Origin: Epiperipatus broadwayi
Lineage: Eukaryota; Onychophora; Udeonychophora; Euonychophora; Peripatidae
DNA length: 64,000 nt
NCBI GenBank assembly: GCA_028023455.1
Contig: JAQFVV010012981.1
Coordinates: forward strand, 209,501 to 273,500
Direction: 5' to 3'
Under the pieces are notes generated by a model. That model was not told where the DNA came from. It was given only the letters and a program-made list of their open reading frames with translations, and did no database searches. Below are positions 1 through 8,933 of the stretch, piece by piece. The position numbers and the translations under genes are program-made. Positions within the stretch are counted from its first letter, which is position 1; every line of letters starts with the position of its first letter.

Positions 1-2178
1 AAAGTATACTGAGTCAGTGGTGAATAATCACATTTAACTAAAAAAAAAAGTGAAATAGCAGTAAGATTTTAAAAATTTTCTGTTAATGATTTAAAACTTT
101 ATATGTGAGTTGCTTATGAATGTTAGTGGGAATTTTTATAAGTATTTGTTAGTATTATTATATTTGATGAAGTATTTAATGTAAGAAAGGGGGCTAGATT
201 ATTTCAGAAATTGTTGATATGCAAGTTAGGTTGATGTAAATTTATTTTATTTATTTGTAGAATAAAGGTTGGTATTTGTTTACATGCTTTTCTGATCTAA
301 TTCATTGGCACACCATCCATGTGTATTATAATTAGTGAAATATGTTTAACCCATAGCCATATTAGTTACATTTTAATCAGGATAGTTCAGTATTTATGTA
401 GCAACATATGTGTATGCATGTATGTCTGTATCATCTTCTCATTTCATTTTCATATTTAATTACAATACAAAATCTTACATTTATAATAAAACATTTAAAT
501 TACAGTAAATATCTTTAATAACTTTGCAAATATATTTTTTGAGTGATTAATGGATATCTAGATTAGTAAATTATTTGACAAACTAAATTGTATTATCAAC
601 TACTATATTTACTTTACTAATTAATTAATATTCATTTATTTCAAAAGTGTGAAAATTATTATTTTTTATCATTTGCTTTATTTGGTTTGATTTAATTTAG
701 AAAATCAAAATGATTTTTTTTCCTTCAAAAAAAGATTTCTTAAATATTTTTCCTTTAATTACTGAGTGCAAAGGGTGGAGCTTGATCTCTTGATTGATGA
801 AAGGGATATATTTTAACTGATAGTCAGTAATAAAAATTCATTATTGTTGCATCCATTGCTTTGTTTATTCTGCTTCTGCCAATTCTATCTCTTCCAGAAA
901 TCAAGTCGGTTTAAACTCCAAAGTGAAAACTTTTAAACATTATTATTTTATAAAAGAAATTATGGGAATTTGAGCTACAAGACAGCTTTAAACAAGGATG
1001 TCAGGCTAAATTATAAGAAAGGTATATTTTTCTTCATTTCTTTTCACTCAGTTAAACATTAAATTAACAATATCATCTTTAAAATGTATGTATATGCTGA
1101 TAATTTTAATCTACTTTGTTTACTTATATCTTCTATTAATACTAAGGAAAAAATAAAATTGAGTGAACTTTATAATCTTTTAAGGACATTTGTGCAGGAC
1201 TGCTTAACAAACCTATTTTTGACTCTCCGTTTAAATTCTTTTCTAATTGTATAAAAGTCAAGTTAAAATGGAAGGATGCAAGTATTATATTTCTATGCTA
1301 TATATTTAAATTACTCTGTGATAATAATTACACTTATTATTTATGCTTATAAATTATTTTATTAACAAAGTGAATGTGTGGCTTCCAAATAATTGATTAA
1401 TTATTAGTATTTATTTGATATGACATATTTAAATCAAGTAGAAGGACATTAATATTACATATTTCTTGTTCTTCTTGATATATGGATCTATTGTAGAATA
1501 AAGTATTATTGCTTAAGGAATTGTAGATCTATGTGAATAATTAAGTAACAAAAGATCAAAAATAATTATATTTGTGATAGTTTATAAAGTGTATGTCAAG
1601 ATAATGTTTTTTTTTTTTGGAGAAATCTGCTAAAGTTATTGTTAAATTAAAATATTTCCAGAATTAATTAAATGGTCATTATAAAAGAAATATGTAGCTG
1701 AAACTATTTTTTCATATCTCAATTATTGTATAAAAGTTTATTACTTATGCATCATATAAGTAAGCTCAATTAGCTTTTAGCTAAGAACATTGGAGATCAC
1801 TGAATAAATTTAAATTGTGAATGTTTACCATAAAGGAATTTGTTTTCATGTTTTTTTACTAACACATACTCATCTGGAATCATCGTCCTTATCTTCATAT
1901 TGTTCAGGAAACTTTGTGTTAAAAGTAAAACTTTACAAGTGAATTTTTTTTAAGTTAAAAGAAGAGTGACTTTTTTTTTGTTTATTGCTATTGATATACC
2001 ATAGGTAGACAGATTTATTATTTTTTATTTGTGTATTTGCTTATTTAATCATGCTATTTTCTTGACTTCTAGACCATCTCAGATTAGTGTATTGCCAAGT
2101 TTGCAATATGCTGGTAAACGATTAATATTTAAATATAATTTCTTATGTAGGTTATATATACGTTTATATGGGTTTATT
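1..2178. other. AT-rich stretch, no gene recognised
   Basis: I see no ORF of note, no RNA gene and no recognisable transposon on either strand. Homopolymer A and T runs are frequent. A short (TA)n tract follows at 2179-2209 and ends a spurious 61-residue ORF in a run of alternating Tyr and Ile. Confidence 0.6.
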
Positions 2179-2261
2179 GAAGATATATATATATATATAT
2201 ATATATATGTATAATTTAATATATCCATGACACAGTTCTTCTTTTCAAAATAGTTCATATA

Positions 2262-2717
2262 TATCTAATATAAAAATAAAACAAACTAACTCCTTCTTTT
2301 TAAAACTTGATTTATTATGACTATAATCATGAAAAAGAAATCCAACGTTTCAACTATTTTTTATAGTCTTTTTCAAGGCACACTAAAATAAAATATATAT
2401 ACACAATAAATATCACATATTCCAAAAAAAAAAAAAAAAAAATTAATTAATTAAAAATTACAAAATATATATATATAAAAAGAAAATTTTGATTATGGAT
2501 ATATTTTATATTTTGTAATTTTTAATTAATTAATTAATTAAATTTTTTTTTTTTTTTTTGGAATATGTGATATTTATTGTGTATATATATTTTATTTTAG
2601 GGTGCCTTGAAAAAGACTATAAAAAATAGTCGAAACGTCGGATTTCTTTTTCATGATTATAGTCATAATAAATCAAGTTTTAAAAAGGAGTTAGTTTGTT
2701 TTATTTCTATATTATAT
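2262..2717. repeat. Large palindrome, inverted PLE-type terminal repeats
   Basis: Two arms of about 200 bp (2262-2462 and 2512-2717) are reverse complements with only scattered mismatches, around an AT-rich spacer of about 50 bp. Each arm carries a stem-loop (GACTAT, A-rich loop, ATAGTC) followed by GAAACGT, at 2617-2640 on plus and 2343-2370 on minus. This stem-loop plus GAAAC layout recurs in the terminal repeats of the coding PLEs in this window, so I infer that the palindrome is a pair of inverted PLE terminal repeats with no coding sequence between them. High arm identity suggests a fairly young structure. A non-PLE fold-back element is the alternative. Confidence 0.6.
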
Positions 2718-4779
2718 ATATATATTGTCTCAAAGCAAGCATTTTTGACTTTCAGAGTAGCTAACACATGAAAGAAATATTGTGTCAGACATGGTAAAAC
2801 ATCATTCATAATAATTATGGCCATTTAAATTTTTAAAACAGCTAATAGTCTGTTATAACTAAAAGTTCTATTTTCAGTTTACCATTTACTTTACTGCAAT
2901 ATTTGCATATTAAATATCTATGAGAAAGAAAGTTATTCTTGATACATTCTATGTTTATTGGTATTCTCCCTTATTATGTCTAAGTATTTGCCATGAGTGA
3001 AGTAGATTCCTAGATTACCTACATATGCATTATAAAATGATCTTTTATGAAGTTAAGTGATATGATTTCCATTTATTCTGGTGGTGAGACAGAGTTCCAC
3101 CAATAGTGTACCTTGAAGTTAGTAGTTGTCATTTGATTTATTAACCAAGAAGCTTATTTATTCTTCATGTGCTTAAATTTTTTTTAATGTTTATTTTTTG
3201 TGTTATCATAGTATCATAGCTATGTGTAATTTAGTTGGTGGTTAGATAAATAGTCAGATTAAATTCTTTATTGAATATTAAAATAGAAATAGTGTTATAT
3301 TTTGGTTAGTCTATGACATTATCTGTAGTAAGTAAATTAACAATACGTAAATATATTAATTTTGTCTTAAATTATAGCATAAGATGTGGCATGCATGTAG
3401 TGCAAATAATCTTGCTGACATGTGAGAATAATATTATTAAACTTACACATCAAGAAATATATATTTTGAATTCTATCATGCTTTACATCATCAAATCATC
3501 AGAATGATTATTTTTATTTTGAATGTATAAAAAAAGATAGATATTTAAAAGAATTATTTTATGGAACTATTTAAAGTTACTCTCTTGACAGCCAAAGTTA
3601 GTAATTTAGTTTATTTTTATAATTGATAGTGTGATCTTTCCAACTTATATGTTTGTGTCCATAATATGATATTTATTTACTCAGTGTTGTTCGCTAATAA
3701 AAATGTGTTAGATAGCCTAAATATATTCGAAGTCAGAATATTAGGGCGTTATTTTATTTGTTAACTTATGTTCATAAATGTCTAACCAATAAATGATGAA
3801 ATATATAATAAAAGTGATTTCAAACCCAGGTTACCAAACTTATTTGTGAGTTTAGAAATTAGGACAAAAGTCCCACTGTGAATTAGCTATATTTATTTGG
3901 ATATCTAATGTAAATATATCCTTATATTATTTATTCAAAACTTGTCTCGAGTTGTTCTTATATGCATTCGTATTCTAGTTTTCACATTCCACATATCTTT
4001 TTCTACATAAATACATTGCTTTGTAAATTTGATAATAAACATACTAAAATCTGATAATATTGTTCTCTTGATCCAGGCATTATATGAAATACTTTACCAT
4101 TTGGTAAACTTATAAAAAGGTTGCATAGTTAGTTTATTATTTAGATAATGATGTGAGATTAAAAGATACCCTGTTTCATTCATTATCTAATTGCTAGTCC
4201 AGTAAAACATTATTCAATTTATTCCATTATATATTTTTTATTTATAATTATAAATGACTGAATAATAGAATTTCTTTAATCAAACTGTATTACAAATTCC
4301 CTGAGATCTGATTTCATATTCCCAAATTAACATTAATTTAGCTATTTAGATTAAGATGTGCTAAATAGTGGAGTTACTTAGTATTATGTTTTTCTTTTCT
4401 GTTAAAATTATATTGAGCTAATATAGAGTATGTTTAGATGATGGAAGATATCAAACTTGAAATAATATTTATTAGCTTGCACAAATGAAACTTTGCTGGC
4501 CTCCATCATTTGGTTGATTAATAAATGAGACATATATTTTATTTTAATGGTTTGTAGTATTTCTTCCTTTATTTATTTATATTCTATATGTTAGTGACTT
4601 CCTGTAACCTTCCACTGAGCTAAGCTATAAGTTAGGAAAAGGTATAAGAGTCTCAGTATTAATTCTAAGTAATATATAATTGTAACTTGTTCTATTCATT
4701 AATAGAATTGGCACTCTGGCATTTGCTCATATAATGTGTAGGAGTGGTATTGTGTGTGGGGGTTACAATATATATATAT
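2718..4779. other. AT-rich stretch, no gene recognised
   Basis: Nothing here matches a gene or repeat family that I know. The one ORF of 64 codons (3313-3507, plus) has low-complexity AT-driven composition and no domain motif, so I do not call it a gene. Confidence 0.55.
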
Positions 4780-5165
4780 AAAAATTGATTGGAGGATGAA
4801 AAATAGATAAATGAATAAAGTGAATGATTTATAAATAAATAGATAATTGGATAGGTAAATAAATGGGTTGGTGGATGATAAATAGATAGATAGTAAATGG
4901 TTGCTTGAATAAACAGATGGATAAAGAGATAATAAGCAGAGATAAATATAGAGATAGACAAATATATAGTTTACAGGTGAATAGATGGATAAATAGATAG
5001 TTAGACAGATATATGAATAGATAGGTAGATGGAGAGTAAGATAAATGTATGCTGGATAGACTGATAAGTAAATTGATAAATGGATATATATATATATATA
5101 TATATGTTGATATGAATATTTAAATGGATATATATATATATATATATATGTTGATATGAAGATTT
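4780..5165. repeat. GATA-rich minisatellite plus 43-bp tandem duplication
   Basis: Imperfect units built from GATA, GATG and AATA words (for example GATAAATAGATAG) fill this stretch. At 5080-5165 a unit of about 43 bp is present twice: a (TA)n tract followed by GTTGATATGAA. The same kind of repeat reappears at 11690-11840 and 12650-13405, on both sides of two PLE fragments, so it was probably one array before the insertions. The Tyr/Ile/Ser-rich ORFs on the minus strand are translations of this repeat. Confidence 0.75.
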
Positions 5166-5174
5166 TTATGGGTT

Positions 5175-5795
5175 GCATATATAAAAGACATATTTTGCGG
5201 GTTTATCTGTGTTAAAAAATTTAAATATTAATATACCAATGTTTTGACTTGATCAACAAGTCATCCACTAGATGATAAAAGGTAAAAAGATGGTTGTAGA
5301 AGCACTACAATTACTGATTTGAAAAAAACGTTAAAGTTCCACCAATAGCAAAAATGTTAAGAATTTTTTTTAAAAAAATCTTTCCAAATAGAAGAAAGTT
5401 TGCATGTATCATCTCGCTTATTGATAAAATCTGGCTTTTTAAGTATCTCAATGGCTTCTTTAATTTTGCACTGGTAGAGATTATCACATTCGGATATGAT
5501 CCTGGTACTAGAAAAATCAATTTTATGACCTGAATCTATAGTATGAAGTGATAGGGCTGATGATGATGAGTGTTGTTTAACTGCATTAGCATGCACATCT
5601 CTCCTAACACTGATGTGATTATTATTCATACCTATGTAAGAAGCTTTACAATTTTCATATGAGATTTGATAACACCATTAGATTCAAGAGGGATTGAATC
5701 CTTAGGCTTGGTTATTATATTGCTGATCTTTTGATGAGTAGAAAATGCTGTATCTATATTATAGCATTTTAATATACATCCAATACTGTCTGTAG
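5175..5795 (-). pseudogene. PLE-A, 3' part: GIY-YIG endonuclease and 3' terminal repeat
   Basis: Reading the minus strand from 5795 downwards, a Penelope-type GIY-YIG domain appears: Y-E-N-C-K-A-S-Y-I-G near 5660, then N-N-N-H-I-S-V-R-R-D-V-H, a conserved H-T-I-D-S-G-H-K-I-D-F block, and C-K-I-K-E-A-I-E near 5450. This is the order expected of the C-terminal nuclease of Penelope-like retroelements. The non-coding 3' end (about 5175-5350) holds a stem-loop followed by an AAAAC box and the word GCGGGTTTATC, which is found again inverted at 11640-11690. The coding sequence is interrupted at 5795 by an LTR retrotransposon and resumes at 11385. Stops and frameshifts make it non-functional. Confidence 0.8.
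5792..5795. repeat. 4-bp target site duplication (left), GTAG
   Basis: GTAG directly precedes the 5' LTR. The same four bases follow the 3' LTR at 11385-11388. A 4-bp duplication fits Ty3/Gypsy-type integrases, and removing one copy with the element restores continuity of the interrupted PLE. Confidence 0.8.
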
Positions 5796-6161
5796 TGTAA
5801 CGATATATAAATATTTCATTACATTAATTTAAAATAAAAACTTAAAAGTTCGCAAATAAAAGTAAAAAACTAAACGCTAAAATTAAAATGTTTGTTAAAT
5901 GTATATACATTCGCACAGATGCCAAACTTTAAAAATATTTTTTTTTTTAAAAACAAATAAATAAGTAATTGAACGTACTTTTTTTATAAAAAAAAAAAGT
6001 ACAAGATTTAAAAATAAAAACAGGTATTAATTAATTTTTGTAATCTGTAAATGGAAATGATTGTTTATAAATGGTTTGAAAAGCAAGCTAGCCTTGGGCT
6101 CTTGTATAATTAAAATGATGAGATGAAAATTGGATAAGAGAATAAAGAAAAATTAGTTTGA

Positions 6162-6285
6162 CCAATGGAAGCACTAAGCCTTGGCTCGGACCCTAACGAA
6201 AGTGATGGATTAGTGACGTTTTGTTGATTGAATCCATGTGGATAATATAAAAAGGGAAATACAGTTTTTTCGGACAGTTCCAGCG
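6162..6285 (+). promoter_or_regulatory. LTR promoter: CCAAT box and TATA box
   Basis: CCAAT lies at 6162-6166 and TATAAAAAG at 6246-6254, about 80 bp apart, which is normal RNA polymerase II promoter geometry. The boxes are kept in the diverged copies: 9301-9305 with 9385-9393; CCAAT 54493-54497 with TATAAAAG 54583-54590; on minus, 30792-30788 with 30718-30710; and TATAAAAAG at 13910-13918 with a weakened CAAT upstream. Retention across copies of different age supports function. The start site near 6280 is inferred from spacing. Confidence 0.65.
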
Positions 6286-7259
6286 TTGTGTGTTTGAGAG
6301 ATGCAGTAGGACGCACATACCACACTCTCTATTTAAATAGAAAAATGAAAAGACTGTGATACCTTGAACCAGCTATTGCCATCTCCAGAACATTATCTTC
6401 CAATGGAGGAGGCATCGTGGGAATTAAAAGCAGAAACCTGGACTCTTCTACCATAAACTATATGAAATGAACAATTGTTAAAATCAATTAAGAACTTTCA
6501 TCAAGTTTTACAAATTGATAAACAAGCCAACTTAAATGTTAAAACGGACTCTTATCTGACTTTTGTAAGTTTTTAAATCAAATTAATAATGTTTAATTTT
6601 ATATGTTTTCCGATTGATAAACATCATTTCCATTTTTTTTTCTTATTGTAAAGATTATTTAAATGCATGAAATTTAAGTTGTTTATAGACGCTTGCATGG
6701 ATTCGTTTGTGGTTAATTATATTTTGGTTTTCATATTTGATCAAAATATAGACATTCGATAAATAATGATACCATACGGTATCTAAAATGTATTTATTCG
6801 GATGTCTTTTAAGTTATTGGTGACAACGCAAGTATCTTATGGTGAATACTATTGGGTTACTTATAAATTTCCCTCTGTGATTGTCAGTATCAATAATTTT
6901 GTATTTTGATAGTTTATGTTTATTTTGAAATGTTTTTGACCGTGGAATCTATGTAATCGATCTATACCCAACATTTTTAAACAAATCTGTGCGAACGTAT
7001 TTAAATGTTAAATTTAAGTCGGGTGTGAATGGCTGTATAGATTTGTAAAGTTATATTAGGGGAGGGTAATCTTAGGTTATTTGTGTCGTTGTTAAATTGG
7101 GTCAATGGATTGGATATATTGATGTAGTTAGTAGATGTAGTCGGAGATTCGCTATTGGCAGAATCATTTATATATATGCCGCACTCACCCGTTTGCCTAT
7201 GGAAGGAATTATAAGACGAAGAACGCAGTTCCTTTCTATGGAGTTTTTTTTTATTGTTC

Positions 7260-7298
7260 TTCTCGTTAGATAGATGTAATATTCCTATCTGACGAGAA
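7260..7298 (+). ncRNA. Conserved covarying hairpin in the LTR leader
   Basis: TTCTCGTTAGATAG (7260-7273) pairs with CTATCTGACGAGAA (7285-7298) around an 11-nt loop, with one G-U pair. The same hairpin sits in the 3' LTR (10396-10434), the 54136 copy (55329-55367), the inverted 29049 copy (29686-29646, minus) and, weaker, the 13406 copy (14717-14745). Arm sequences differ between copies but pairing is kept by changes on both sides, while the loop end ATATTC or ACATTC is conserved. It lies inside the predicted transcript, so I infer a structural RNA element, perhaps for packaging, dimerisation or translation. Role unknown. Confidence 0.6.
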
Positions 7299-8152
7299 TC
7301 AATGTCTTCTCATAATCTTTTTGGTGCTGCCGTATTCCGTATTACATTGAATACATCGATATATCAGATGGATTGATGCCAGTTTGACTACGAATTTTCG
7401 CCTAAGGTTAAATAGGGATAGATGTTTATTTTCAAATGCAAATCTATGTAGTCTATTCATACTCGACCCTAAATAAAAATGCATTAAATTTAAGTTGTTT
7501 ATAGACGCTTGCATAGATTGTTTATCGGTTAACTATGTTTGCATTTTCATATTTGATCAAAATATATAGACATTCGATAAATAATGATACCTTACGGTGA
7601 GTATCTAAAATGTATTTATTCGGATGTCTTTTAAGTTATTGGTGACAATGCAAGTATCTTATGGTGAATACTATTGGGTTACTTATAAATTTCCCTCTGC
7701 AATTGTCGGTACCAATGATTTTATATTTTGATCATTTATGTTTATTTTGAAATGTTTTTAACCATTGTAATCTATGTAACCGATCTATAATCAACGTTAT
7801 TAAAACAAATTTTTTTTTTATAATTTCATCTGTGCGAACTTAATTAAAATGTAAACTTATAATATAATAGAAATTAAAATGTAAATTAAAATCTAAAGTA
7901 AAGTTAAAAATACTGGTTAATGTTAAAAGGTAAAACTAATACTAGAACAATTTTAAATTTTATATATATATGCGTAAATAAATTTTTGTGTGTTAATCTC
8001 TGGCAGTGGCTTTTATTCTTTTATATTTAAGATATAAAATTTATATTTTATTATCTCTGCTACTCCACTGAGCTAGTGACTTGGGCTAACGATCGGAATA
8101 TTTAAATAAAGTGGAATCTTAACAGCGCATATCTGCCTACTTTATAAATTTT

Positions 8153-8172
8153 TCTAGGCTCAAATGCCTAGA
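8153..8172 (+). other. Perfect 7-bp hairpin near LTR 3' edge
   Basis: TCTAGGC, loop TCAAAT, GCCTAGA. It is repeated at 11294-11313. In the 54136 copy (56199-56217) and the inverted 29049 copy (29136-29117) the stem is kept while the loop varies. The TTCAAAT-type loop resembles a tRNA T-arm, but there is no companion D-arm at the right distance on the same strand, so I do not call a tRNA. It could mark the end of R or a terminator-like fold. Confidence 0.45.
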
Positions 8173-8243
8173 TGGCGCCCTGGTAGTTGCAGATATTGTT
8201 TTTGTGGTTAGATTCGATCTTCACTTTCATTTCGATCGTTATA

Positions 8244-8933
8244 ATTGGCACCCAATGTGGGGCCTTACCTCAGAGATTGACCCTGAGAAGGGGAATTGAT
8301 GATGATGAAATTTTCTATCTTTAATAAATCACGAGTGCCCTGAGAATTTTAAAAGTGAATCATGCAAATAACATTTGTTGTTTTTTCTGAAATAAGTACA
8401 TTTTTGTACTAACGTAAAGTTATAGCCAGATGTTTAATAAACCACTAGTACTTTTGAAAATAAATCATGCCCGTAATATTTTTTCTGAAATTAGTATAAA
8501 CATATTTGTTGTATTGACGTGGAGTTACAGTTTGAAGTTTTGTTTAAAAAGTGCTGCCAGTAAGAAAAATTGTGCATATGTAAATATAAATGCGAGGAAT
8601 AAAACGTAATAATAAATATAAATCATAATTTTTTTTTTAAAAAAGTCTTGTTAAATTAACATCTAATCATTCAACTTGCCTAAGTAATAGTTAAAGGTAG
8701 GAGAAATGAAACTTGGAAGGGAGGGGGCAGAAATTTAGCTGGTAATAAGGAATCAACAGTCAATTTTTTTTAAATCATTATATTTGTGTGTAATTACTGT
8801 TTTGTCTTGTAAAAAAAAAGTTTTGTCCTTTTGAAATTTTCATATATAATCAATTTGTGTAACGTAATTACTAACACTAAGTAAATTCTTTTTTTTTTTT
8901 AATGTTTTTGTTTTTTGAGGAAGTTTACTGATA
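8244..8933 (+). other. Non-coding interior of the LTR element
   Basis: 690 bp with no ORF. After the primer site there are two imperfect tandem units of about 110 bp (about 8310-8420 and 8428-8535), both running from TTTAATAAA through a TTTTTTCTGAAAT block to a GTTA box. A purine-rich run, GGAAGGGAGGGGGCAG, lies at about 8716-8731, too far from the 3' LTR for a standard polypurine tract; just before the LTR only GAGGAAG (8917-8923) is purine-rich. The missing coding capacity makes the element dependent on a helper. Confidence 0.7.
8246..8263 (+). promoter_or_regulatory. Primer-binding site for reverse transcription
   Basis: TGGCACCCAATGTGGGGC begins 2 bp after the 5' LTR. The leading TGG complements a tRNA 3' CCA, and the 18-nt form closely resembles the TGGCGCCCAACGTGGGGC-type sites that I associate with Gypsy-class elements. 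This defines the LTR edge and shows that the element was made for tRNA-primed reverse transcription. The tRNA identity cannot be fixed here. Confidence 0.75.

Larger units (their letters stand above)
5796..8243 (+). repeat. 5' LTR (2448 bp)
   Basis: Starts with the palindrome-like TGTAACGA...GTTACA segment and ends CGTTATA, forming imperfect terminal inverted bases. Sections in order: U3 with CCAAT (6162-6166) and TATAAAAAG (6246-6254); a block containing a 340-bp module (6665-6997); a region with a 14-bp-arm hairpin (7260-7298); a second copy of the module (7481-7840); AATAAA-type signals near 8103; a 7-bp-arm hairpin (8153-8172); and the 3' edge. If transcription starts about 30 bp after the TATA box and ends after AATAAA, the R region is about 1.8 kb, unusually long. 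Confidence 0.85.

Noticed and set aside
4692-5178. Tyr/Ile/Ser-rich minus-strand ORFs of 89 and 159 residues
   Set aside because: Low-complexity translation of the GATA minisatellite; the same applies to 12850-13420.
6555-6575. GTAAGT as a splice donor in the LTR leader
   Set aside because: Present only in the two youngest LTRs, not kept in older copies, and no acceptor or ORF to join.
8040-8090. tRNA-like A box on minus (TAGCTCAGTGGAGTAGCAGAG)
   Set aside because: Resembles a D-arm, but no B box lies at the proper distance downstream on that strand and no acceptor stem forms. It may reflect an ancient tRNA-derived piece in the LTR, which I cannot show.
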